This document shows, piece after piece, positions 58,901 through 64,000 of a stretch of DNA of 64,000 nt; within the stretch, counting starts at the first letter, position 1; every line of letters begins with the position of its first letter. The stretch covers positions 476,001 through 540,000 of the forward strand of contig CAUJNA010003101.1 in NCBI GenBank assembly GCA_963377175.1. The letters run 5' to 3'. The position numbers were made by a program, and so were the translations under genes. Below the pieces are notes generated by a model that saw only the letters and a list, made by a program, of their open reading frames with translations, was not told where the DNA came from and ran no database searches. Source of the stretch: Effrenium voratum (taxonomy: Eukaryota; Sar; Dinophyceae; Suessiales; Symbiodiniaceae).

Positions 58901-61900
58901 CAAATTACATGCTAAAATATCCTCCCCTGGAAAGAACACCTGCATGCCCAAGAAAGTTCTGGTCCTGGACTTCATGCACTGGCGACACCACCCAGAACGG
59001 CTGGTCATTCCAAATTGTCGAGAACCTTCTTCTGTCGGAACACTACTTGCAGCATGCCTCAGCCAAACTTGGATGCCTTGAGGTGAATCAAGCCGGGTGT
59101 GTTATGTGGGTGCTCTTGGTTAAAGCCACAAGAATGGACGCATACCATCCTGACATACCTCGCGAAATGCATCGAACCACTAGACAAATTACGTGCCACC
59201 TCTGCTTCGAGCGCAAACCGTCCCAACCACCCCTTGTCACTTAACCTCTCCTTCCCACCAATCCAAGGCAGCGTGCGGGTCAAGTGGCCCAAAAAACTTC
59301 AGAGAGGTCATCCAGCTTGTCCCGGCTGTGCCCTGCTCGTCATACTCTTCGAAATCGATCTGCGGGAAGCGGGGAGGTCGGAGTGCTGGGAGGGAGCAAA
59401 CGAGCAAAGGAAGGTCCAAAACAAAGTTCTAAAACCAATGCTCGTGACTCCTGCAAGTGTCACCTTGAAACGGAACTCTTCAAACAATCCGCTGCATGCT
59501 GAAAATAGCTAATTGTGTACCACAGTAGCTCCATTGGGAGCCTTCTGGCCAGCAGTATGTGTACACTGCAAGATGCAAGCCAGCTCACCCATAAACGAAG
59601 GGGCCCTGAATCATCTGGTGCGGGAGTGTGTCCAAATTGGCAGCTCCTGTTAAGCAGGCAAGCAACAATGACAACGCTGCATACTGTGCGACAGCCATGG
59701 TGGCCATGGATCCACTAACTTGGGACTAGTGTCATCCGCCAGAATGCTATAGTCCCTGTTGAAGGTCATGTTTCCCTGAACAAACTGGGGTTCGAACCCC
59801 TTGAACTAAAGTAGAGAGAGCAGCGTGTTCCCATGCCGGCTTGTCCCCATGGGGAACAAGCCATGGAACCACTCCGGGATTTTGACCAGAGCAAAAGATA
59901 TGAAGGAAGAAGGCGGCCCTGAGTTTGACCTAAGTGCCCTTGGCATTCGCAAGGCATCCAACCAAGCGAAAGCTGCTAATGTGGCCACCCATCCCGCAGC
60001 CCAAGGGTGGCATGGTCTCTGCTCCCTAAGCTTTGGCCAGCCTCATCCCCCAGCAGCCGGAACTCGAGGTTGTCCCCCAGCCACTCATGAGCCCGGTCGT
60101 CCTGCACGGTCCATCTCCCCAAAGGGAACAACTCGGAAATCCAAGCAGTGAACCATTCCGTTGCACAGTGCTAACCGTCGTCTTCGATTTGTCGACGAAT
60201 GGCATTGCGCGTCCTTCTCACGCACCTTCTCACGCACCCCAAAATAAGCCAAGCTAACGGGACGTGAGTGTCCCAAACATGAGTGCCCAGTCAGACCTTT
60301 CCATTGACCCACATTCTTCAACATATTTTGTGACACAAGACCTTGCAGCATTGCACGTGCCTACATCCGAAACCAACTTGGACGCAAGAGGGCCTCTTGG
60401 AAAAGACCATCCCTGCCTGGCCCGGCCTGGCCTGGACTTAAGCGCATAGTGACGCGCATTGGGCAACCCTTCATATTTGGAAAACCCCAAAAACAAAAAC
60501 CTATGCAGCATCAGCATTCCAGGTGATCAAAGAACCGGCACCACTGCTCGCCACCTCTACCCCTGGCCTTGGCAGCGAGGTACAATGCATCGAAGTTCCT
60601 CAGGATTTGTTCAGCTGTATTGGAGAAAATGGAACATGAGTGTAACATAGTGTAACATGTTGGATTGAAACATGTTAGATGAGCAACTGTTCGTTTGTTG
60701 CACTTGGAGTCCAAATGTAATGGTTCTGCCACACTTCAGATGTGCATTTACCTGGTCTACACTTGCCCATGCAGGGTCACATTTTCTCACTACCCGATAG
60801 AGTGACTACAAGGACGCGGTCCCAAATATTCATTAAACACACACGCACACACACCACCACCACCACCACCACCACCACCACCACCACCACCACCATTACC
60901 ACCACCGCCACCGCCAACGGAACAACCACCGCCACCACTGCCGCCGCCACAACCACAACGGCCACGACAACCACGACAACCACGACAAAAACCACTACCG
61001 CGACCGCAACCGCAACCACAACCACAACCATCACCACCACCACCACCACCACCACCACCACCGCCACCACCACCACCACCACCACCACCACCACCGCCAC
61101 CACCACCACCACCACCACCACCACCACCACCACCAAATGAGCAACGAAACCAAACAAGAAAACCTGGTGCCTCTTCGCCTAGCCAAGTCTCTTTGGGCCC
61201 AAGGTGATGCGCTGCGTCTCCAGGCACCGGACCTCAAGTTGCAGGGTAGAACGCTGATATTTTCACGGGTTCCAAGACCTTTCGCCGATAGTTGTCAACG
61301 GATCATAAAGGCAACCAGTGTTGACCCCTCTGATTGGAGAGCCAAGTTGCAGCATGGAGGGAGAGGGTGCAACAAGCGAAACAAGGGATTTCCCCAGCAA
61401 TTGCATCGCAGTCTTGGGAAACTGGCCGTGGTCTGGTCAGCAACCTCTGTGGTGACGACAGCAATAGACTCGACAGCAATAGACTCGATAAGAAGCAGCT
61501 CACTGGAGCTACGAGCAACTTCCTTCAAACATGGGTCTAACAAACCAGCTCGTGGACACCTGAAATAAGCGATCCAACAATGGATTGACAATTATCTGGC
61601 ATCAAGCACGTAATTATATAGATTAGCCACAAAGCGACAACCCTGGTGGCCTGCTGAAGAAGCACCGCCATTGGGTGCTACTGCGACATGAACGCTCATT
61701 CAGGCCCTCCTGTCAGGGGTCCTACCATTCTGTACCAAGAGGAATGCTGTCAATGCAGAAGATAGCCGTGGCTTTGAGCTGATTGATATGTGCCATGTCT
61801 ATTCATCCTGCTTGTGTTGAAAGAGCGGGGATGTTGTGTGATTTGTTGGGTGTAAAACTCCGTTGAAGGGAAGCTACCGCTACAGCGCTTTTGAGTGTGC

Positions 61901-62087
61901 CAAACAGCCAGCAAAAATGGGCTCTTGGCGATCAGGTTGTGAAATTCCTGGTGGCCTGGACCCATATATATATATATATATATAGGGTCTGGATTCTTCC
62001 TGGGATTTCTTCCTGTTTTGTTTTTGGATTTTTCCTGGTTTTGCTATCTTGGAACTGGCAGGTGCGATCTTTCTTGGTTCACTTGTT

Positions 62088-62119
<32 letters not shown>

Positions 62120-63718
62120 CATATTATTGTATGATACTTGTTTATGTTTGAATGCCGTGTCACCTGAGTTCACACTTGCGGACCTGGGCTCAAAGCCAAC
62201 ATCTTCGCAACTACGCCGCCTGGGCACCGCGCCGTGAGCAGGGTGCGGCAAATGAAGCCGTCGCCATCGAGGCCAAGGTCTGCCTTAGACTCAATCCAGA
62301 TTTCAAGCCAATGACAAAGACTCATTCCCCTTCCTTTCCCAATCCCACATTTGCATCCCGAACCACCGTTCCCCCTGCAAACTCCCGCCCGGCTGAACCC
62401 TTCGACCTCCCGACTCATCTCCCATCAACTCCCCCCCCCCTCCATCCCTCGTTTGGCCTCCAGCATGGCCCGGGTGGACAGCCAGCTCTGCCGGCCGCAG
62501 CTCCGGGTCACCGAGATCAGCGGGCGCAGGGCCCGCAGCAGCTGCCGGAACTCCTCATCCCCTCAAGGCAAGCGGGGCCCGGCCCGCGGGCGTCGGGATG
62601 GCACGCCATCGTCAAAGGAGCCAACGAGTCGCGGAGCTTCGTTCATCCAACGAGTTGAAGGGTTCATTCATGGTCGCACCAAAGAGCCACCCGGCCTTTT
62701 GCACCGGGCAATTCAGAAAGGAGGAAGCAGGGCCTTGTGGGCAAAGTTGAAAATCAATCCAAAAGCAAACTGTGTCATTTGAGAAGGTCCTTTCCAAACA
62801 CGGCATCAAAATGGCCCCCTCATTCCAAATCGAGAAGAACAGTGACGCATAGAGTAGCGTCAGAAACGATCGAAAACGGTTTCATGTTGGGAGCCCGCCC
62901 CGCACCATCACATGACCAGCATCCGAGTGGCCATCGCCCGCGGTGGTGCCCAGAAAGCCTAGCGCAAGGCTCAAACGGCGCTCGAAACCGGCGCTTGGCC
63001 CTACAAATGACGTCCTTTGGATAAAAAGACGGCCCTGGTACAGAACCACACTGAAACCAGGGCCGTCTATTTTCCACGAAACTGACCTAACAAGGATGGA
63101 CAAATCCTCACCAGCTGGGATGGAAAATTACACCCTATGAATCTATGAATACCGGGATAAACCACCTAACAACTGGTGCAGAATGTGGTCCATCCATACG
63201 CCTTTGCCTTCAATGATTCTTGGCCCGAGCTGCCGAGGAGGTGCTCAAAAGCGACGGACTTCCCGGAGCAACGCTCCCCCAGCAGAAGCAGCACTTGGCT
63301 CTCCTGGTGCTTGGAGGATCGCAAAGGTGCGAAAGCGGCAAGGACTAGGCACCTTCAATTTGAGCGGCTGTTTTTTGCAGGGGGCTCCAATAGATGGCAC
63401 CCTCTTTGGCTATGGCACTAACGGGCCCAACAGCAACTTGCTAACAGGCCAACCTTTGGGGGGGGGGATACGGGGGGGGTTAACTAACCTATGATTGAGA
63501 GAACGCAAAATGCCCAAAGATCAAGAGGGTGTGCTTGACAACCACCGCTTACTCAACCAAGGCCCTCGAGGCGCGGGAAATTCCATGCTCGCCCAAACAA
63601 ATGCCACTTAAAGCTGCTTGAAGGGCTGGGCTTGGCTGTCCATGCTGTCCTTCTTCTGCGTACACCGCTTGTACGCTTTTGCCGAGGCGTTGAAGATGTG
63701 AGGAGGCAAGCGTGGATC
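36430..63718 (-). CDS. Divergent myosin heavy chain (partial gene span)
   Basis: Actin-based motor gene running leftwards, with its 5' end beyond the window. Exons listed separately supply, in family order: PPHIFNASAKAY (start of the motor core), the P-loop GERCSGKS in place of GESGAGKT, a switch I-like segment GDGHSDAGH in place of N-x-NSSRFGK, a segment ending STRAMLE where myosins have 'YLLE', LEFRLLGDE, ERLLQRIDHGELVRILCGSI, ALDAVANALGVGAGKLLAAL, AEALQELYHRLVHLVLRQLN, a Gly/Lys-rich loop-2-like segment, VCCLRPNDLG, QVRHLRLAEAAQLAEKG, the converter FRARYAKLAP...CRLLVKAAG, a neck and a Gln/Glu-rich coiled coil. Several exons join exactly in phase. Divergence is high throughout, so class cannot be assigned. 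The switch II segment was not confidently found. Donors are a mixture of GC and GT. Confidence 0.8.
37560..38022. repeat. (CTCT), (CTAT), (CTGT) tetranucleotide array
   Basis: A pyrimidine-rich array, CTCTCT/CTGTCTCT at the left and pure (ATCT)n at about 37905-37993, ending in a short (GT)n. Open frames over it are Ser/Leu/Tyr-rich artefacts. Confidence 0.97.
38313..38367 (-). CDS. Myosin tail exon, Gln-rich coiled coil
   Basis: Encodes QLQEQQKALQQQQQEQME between GTGAG|GC and GGAG|GC. The CAG run (CTG on the plus strand, 38326-38340) is a potentially unstable triplet tract within coding sequence. Confidence 0.6.
39011..39088 (-). CDS. Myosin tail exon, coiled coil
   Basis: GTCAG| acceptor, then ELEAVRGQHEEHKLQQSQLL and QRLGDK, ending at AAA|GTAATC. 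Heptad-like spacing of Leu. Confidence 0.6.
39913..39976 (-). CDS. Myosin tail exon, coiled coil (64 bp)
   Basis: CTAG|GC acceptor and AGAAG|GC donor bound 64 bp encoding RQQQQTQQEMEREAQRQAQQ K. An alternative frame is Ser/Arg-rich and less likely. It has the same length and phase as the exon at 41421. Confidence 0.6.
40587..40671 (-). CDS. Myosin tail exon, coiled coil
   Basis: Reads QLEEMRLLMEQKLEADKLLL RGC with a canonical donor CAG|GTTTG. The acceptor (CCAAG|GG) is tentative. Strong amphipathic helix. Confidence 0.6.
41421..41484 (-). CDS. Myosin neck/tail exon (64 bp)
   Basis: CCCAG|GC acceptor and AAGAG|GC donor. Encodes LQESEAGHQHLEGTKSASWQ E. Phase is the same as the exon at 39913. 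Confidence 0.5.
42235..42333. repeat. Intronic repeat family 'CCCAGTGAACATCCC', copy 2
   Basis: Shares CCCCCAGTGAACATCCCAAT, AATAGGTTCTAAAATAGGTG and CCCAAAATGGGA with the copy at 31174. On the minus strand it begins about 30 bp after the donor of the exon at 42364. Confidence 0.85.
42364..42409 (-). CDS. Myosin neck exon
   Basis: Reads RYLRILQQLMEHKRP, a basic helix as expected just after the converter, with donor CCCTG|GTTTTT. A second frame is also open here, so the call relies on position. Phase with the converter exon is not consistent, so a small exon between them is likely missing. Confidence 0.45.
43345..43478 (-). CDS. Myosin converter exon
   Basis: CGCAG|GC acceptor and GGAG|GC donor. 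Encodes QSFRARYAKLAPTLEESVED, then EAACRLLVKAAGGDKGHVAE SVFGG. This follows the converter pattern 'y..F..RY..L.p......C..ll........y.iG.tKVF', including Cys-Arg-Leu-Leu and a final V-F pair. Confidence 0.8.
44085..44187. repeat. Intronic repeat family 'CCCAGTGAACATCCC', copy 3
   Basis: Shares CCCCCAGTGAACATCC, ACATAGGTTCTAAAATGGGT and ACCAAAATGG with copies 1 and 2, with a small internal insertion. It starts about 50 bp after the donor of the exon at 44235. A partial fourth copy lies at about 44375-44440. Confidence 0.8.
44235..44300 (-). CDS. Myosin exon, 'QLRY' helix region
   Basis: CTGCAG|CAG acceptor. Encodes QVRHLRLAEAAQLAEKGVNE I, matching the 'QLRY.GvLE.vrIrr.G' helix between actin-binding segment and converter. 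The donor is probably TCTG|GT, but a GC option exists. Confidence 0.7.
45244..45300 (-). CDS. Myosin actin-binding exon (CLRPND)
   Basis: GGCCAG|GC acceptor, 19 codons in phase 0, and donor ACAG|GGT or AGG|GT. Encodes AKTWPVCCLRPNDLGAADR, equivalent to 'phFVRCIRPN...' in the lower 50-kDa domain. It joins the upstream exon seamlessly: SCLEPK then AKTWPVCC. Confidence 0.8.
46051..46086 (-). CDS. Myosin micro-exon (36 bp)
   Basis: TTTCAG|GC acceptor and CGAAG|GC donor. Encodes ALKALSSCLEPK, the 'sL.aLm..L' helix directly before the CLRPND exon. Confidence 0.7.
46790..46930 (-). CDS. Myosin exon with loop-2-like segment
   Basis: CCAAG|GC acceptor, then GKYLREITNSLAVKPASGTD, a Glu/Gly stretch, and GDGKGTKVNSK. 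The Gly/Lys-rich end, followed by the 'ALKALSS' helix of the next exon, matches loop 2 of myosin. The 3' boundary is unresolved (RIS then Q of the next helix would read through). Confidence 0.65.
47671..47735 (-). CDS. Candidate myosin exon
   Basis: A frame reading VEPRPEALSPLRRAEGTVQ ends at GTGCAG|GTCCGA, a canonical donor. Two other frames are partly open. The call rests on position within the gene. Confidence 0.35.
49730..49780 (-). CDS. Candidate myosin exon (51 bp)
   Basis: CCCAG|GGC acceptor and CACAG|GTG donor bound 17 codons in phase 0: GAALQAWRLLRQPKESQ. Confidence 0.5.
51121..51136. repeat. Short (TA)n in AT-rich intron
   Basis: TATATATATATATTAT within an AT-rich stretch at about 50930-51150. 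The surrounding 2 kb (49.9-51.6 kb) shows no exon. Confidence 0.7.
51687..51789 (-). CDS. Candidate myosin exon
   Basis: GTAG| acceptor, then SHSADKTTFGRLVRGSDGRC and EARFAHMLAICRPE. The minus frame remains open into RALRSYGFGG, so the donor may be the GAG|GA at 51687 or a GT further left. It is protein-like and correctly placed, but its exact equivalence in the motor is unclear. Confidence 0.5.
52780..53060. repeat. GTCATTGCAAGGA and AGTGCAAGTTGCA minisatellites
   Basis: (AGTCATTGCAAGG)n at 52785-52915 passes into (AGTCAAGTGCAAGTTGCAAG)n to about 53055. The GCAAG word also underlies the large array to the right. Confidence 0.9.
53062..53282. repeat. Three units of a GCGCGACCCTG...GGGATCGGCGTG repeat
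   Basis: Units of about 65-75 bp each carry TTTTGTTTTGGCTCGCGCGA, then CCCTG with GGGATCGGCGTG; two end GTCGAGGTGCAAAAACTCGT. The last unit leads directly into the tRNA-like sequence. Confidence 0.85.
53288..53366 (+). mobile_element. tRNA-like (SINE head) sequence
   Basis: Contains an exact polymerase III B-box, GGTTCGATTCC (53342-53352), preceded by TCTCGTGGTTCGCGCGCCTG, which resembles a tRNA D-arm and A-box (TAGCTCAGTGGTTAGAGCG type), and then by CGGGTCGCGGG where the variable loop and T-stem belong. The anticodon arm pairs imperfectly and the acceptor ends do not match, so this is not a functional tRNA. It is best read as the head of a tRNA-derived SINE, of which dinoflagellates carry families, next to tandem repeats. 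Confidence 0.5.
53383..54376. repeat. 1-kb array of a 14-bp unit (GAGCAACTTGCACA)
   Basis: About 70 units of AGAGCAACTTGCAC or AGAGCAACTTGCGC. A higher-order block containing CAGACTGAACAACTTG, TTGTACAGAGA/CAG, AGTCAGTTGCA and AGAGCTTCTTGCA appears at about 53580, 53793 and 54060. Because 14 is not a multiple of three, each frame reads a 14-residue repeat and long frames stay open on both strands. These are not taken as genes. It lies in an intron of the myosin-like gene. Confidence 0.95.
54491..54594 (-). CDS. Myosin exon
   Basis: Reads ERAPRRRLWEVPSALDAKGF then HGMALQRLTEAPLDG, with canonical donor GACG|GTGAGG. The 'LWEVPSALDA' segment is in the place of the 'pGLl.lLdEEc' strut region. One other frame is open but lower in complexity. 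Confidence 0.6.
55047..55085. repeat. Poly(A)-rich tract
   Basis: AAAAAAGAAAAAAAGAAAAG and a run of about 19 A. It could be the tail of a retroposed sequence on the plus strand; nothing recognisable precedes it. Confidence 0.8.
55735..55860. repeat. Dispersed element copy (ACTGAAACCAGTGCC ... CCAGTTGGGATGGA)
   Basis: AGAACCAAACTGAAACCAGT near the left and AAATCCTGCACCAGTTGGGA near the right. Both ends recur in the same order and similar spacing at 63030-63125. Confidence 0.7.
56085..56153 (-). CDS. Candidate myosin exon near the switch II region
   Basis: CACAG|GGG acceptor, then GAHNCPTQDTEELESVCDFL HTK. It joins the preceding exon in phase 0. 'EELESVCDFLHTK' could correspond to 'FEQLCINYANEK' just after switch II, but the DIFGFE motif itself was not seen. 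The donor is unclear (a GT lies inside). Confidence 0.4.
56477..56562 (-). CDS. Myosin exon (AEALQELYHRL helix)
   Basis: TTGCAG| acceptor and CCAAG|GTGG donor. Encodes GDRIGCAEALQELYHRLVHL then VLRQLNAK, a clear counterpart of 'aRdaLakalY.rLFdwlV.riN..l'. Confidence 0.85.
58058..58141 (-). CDS. Myosin exon (ALDAVANALGV)
   Basis: Encodes PKRLPGALDAVANALGVGAG then KLLAALL, matching 'al..aA.LLgvd...L..aL'. The acceptor is CCGCAG| at 58142 or, shorter, CCAG|GC at 58125. The donor is CTAG|GTGCC. Confidence 0.75.
   Translation of the reverse strand, partial: LQSACQAPWMLWPTLWAWVRASCWPPC
58762..58856 (-). CDS. Myosin exon candidate (ERLLQRIDHGELVRILCGSI)
   Basis: Reads GVGIGGVERLLQRIDHGELV then RILCGSIGSKKMPF, comparable to 'lGi...e...if.llaaILhLGNi.F'. 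A second minus frame is open over the same bases, and phase to neighbours is not fixed. Confidence 0.5.
59240..59359 (-). CDS. Candidate myosin exon
   Basis: After CCCGCAG| reads IDFEEYDEQGTAGTSWMTSL then KFFGPLDPHAALDW. The exon may end early at a GC donor after DEQ. Confidence 0.45.
60042..60101 (-). CDS. Myosin exon (60 bp)
   Basis: GTGCAG|GAC acceptor and ATGAG|GC donor bound exactly 20 codons in phase 0, DDRAHEWLGDNLEFRLLGDE. 'LEFRLLG' is placed where myosins have 'F.YLn.g'. Confidence 0.65.
60852..61136. repeat. (ACC)n / (CCA)n trinucleotide array
   Basis: About 285 bp of ACC with ACN variants, pure at both ends and diverged in the middle (AACGGAACAACC, GCGACCGCAACC). All frames are open as poly-Thr, poly-Pro/His or, on the other strand, poly-Gly/Val/Trp. 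It lies in an intron of the myosin-like gene. Confidence 0.97.
61962..61984. repeat. (TA)n microsatellite
   Basis: TATATATATATATATATATA, followed at 62085-62125 by further TATATA/CATATA tracts. Confidence 0.95.
62458..62553 (-). CDS. Myosin exon (96 bp) after switch I
   Basis: ATGAG|GAG acceptor and TGGAG|GC donor, 32 codons in phase 0. Encodes EFRQLLRALRPLISVTRSCG then RQSWLSTRAMLE. The final segment sits where myosins read 'a.I.tYLLE'. Confidence 0.7.
62912..62980 (-). CDS. Myosin exon with degenerate switch I
   Basis: TTCGAG|CGC acceptor and CAT|GTGATG donor, 23 codons in phase 0. Encodes RRLSLALGFLGTTAGDGHSD AGH. 'LGFLGTTAGDGHSDAGH' aligns with 'LEAFGNAkT..N.NSSRFGK', so the invariant Asn and Ser-Arg of switch I appear replaced. 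The acceptor is not the only possible one. Confidence 0.55.
63030..63130. repeat. Dispersed element copy with terminal-like inverted repeat
   Basis: GACGGCCCTGGT (63029-63040) and ACCAGGGCCGTC (about 63056-63067) form a perfect 12-bp stem around CACACTGAAACC. Further right, AAATCCTCACCAGCTGGGAT matches the element at 55735-55860. It lies in the intron after the P-loop exon. Confidence 0.7.
63208..63303 (-). CDS. Myosin P-loop exon (GERCSGKS)
   Basis: ACCAG|GAG acceptor and TGAAG|GC donor, 32 codons in phase 0. Encodes ESQVLLLLGERCSGKSVAFE then HLLGSSGQESLK, matching 'nQsiLisGESGAGKTe..K..L'. The catalytic Lys and the preceding Gly are kept. Gly-Ala-Gly-Lys-Thr has become Cys-Ser-Gly-Lys-Ser. 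Confidence 0.85.
63304..63631. other. Intron of the myosin-like gene
   Basis: Contains G-runs at about 63460-63478. No exon seen. Confidence 0.6.
63632..63718 (-). CDS. Myosin exon (PPHIF segment)
   Basis: GCAAG|GAT acceptor and GCCAA|GC donor bound 29 codons in phase 0. Encodes DPRLPPHIFNASAKAYKRCT then QKKDSMDSQ, the invariant 'PPHifa.A..AY' lead to the P-loop, which follows in the next exon. It is the most 5' exon recognised; the gene start lies beyond 64000. Confidence 0.85.
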
Positions 63719-64000
63719 CTTGCACCCAGCACAGCTCAGAACTGATGAGCCACATAAAACGAAGTTTTGCACAAATCGATCAAAACAACCTCCGAAGCTT
63801 TACAAGCGGCCAAATGCTTGTGCATGTCCAGAAAAGGCAATGTGGCTGCTCGACACATGCAGCAAAGATTTCTGGAGAGTGGCCTTCAAGCTACAACCAA
63901 CTACGAGTAGCATGCCCCCAAACTACGTGGCTGCAGCAAAATACGGTTTGACTTCCACCTGGCGTCCTATCAACCAAGGCCTTGCCCAGTGAAGCCAACT

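Noticed and set aside
59785..59802. GGGGTTCGAACCCC as a tRNA T-arm
   Set aside because: A perfect hairpin with a B-box-like loop, but no D-arm, anticodon arm or acceptor pairing upstream. A similar GGGGTTCAAACCCC at 12290 is likewise only a short palindrome.
60742..61227. Poly-Thr, poly-Val and poly-Gly frames
   Set aside because: Translations of the (ACC)n array.

Overview
This is a nuclear fragment of a eukaryote, most likely a dinoflagellate. Coding sequence comes as many short exons (about 35-190 bp) in a sea of GC-moderate intron and intergenic DNA. In the two clearest genes, conserved protein motifs run across the joins only if introns begin with GC or GA as often as GT and end in AG, frequently with an AG|GC repeat at both ends. 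Every credible coding segment is on the minus strand, so the window reads right to left as one unidirectional block. Simple repeats and dispersed short repeats are abundant. There is no prokaryotic gene organisation.

Reading right to left: (1) 63.7-36.4 kb is a large, very divergent myosin heavy chain whose 5' end lies beyond the window. Motor landmarks appear in the correct order: the PPHIF segment, a P-loop (GERCSGKS), a degenerate switch I-like segment, an L50-like helix segment, the AEALQELYHRL helix, a loop-2-like Gly/Lys segment, the CLRPND segment, the converter (FRARYAKLAP), then a neck and a Gln/Glu-rich coiled-coil tail. (2) 35.3-27.1 kb is a glutamate 5-kinase gene (proB type, first step of proline synthesis), rebuilt from eight exons with seven phase-consistent introns, none of which starts with GT. 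(3) 26.9-13.4 kb holds scattered, unidentified exon candidates, including a C-terminal exon at 24.1 kb and a 490-bp coding block at 18.9-19.4 kb. (4) 7.0-5.7 kb encodes a complete SAM domain over three exons, with probable downstream exons to a stop at 3.57 kb. (5) 0.8-3.4 kb is a mosaic of simple-repeat and compositionally extreme blocks.

The observations of most interest are the non-canonical introns; homologous sequence placed just inside several different introns (introner-like); the nucleotide-site changes in the myosin; a possible relict spliced-leader sequence just upstream of the kinase start; a thrice-repeated hairpin at 15.6-19.7 kb; and a 1-kb array of a 14-bp unit next to a tRNA-like promoter sequence at 53.3 kb. 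Exon boundaries were set by eye from splice dinucleotides, reading phase and family motifs. No transcript evidence or database search was available.
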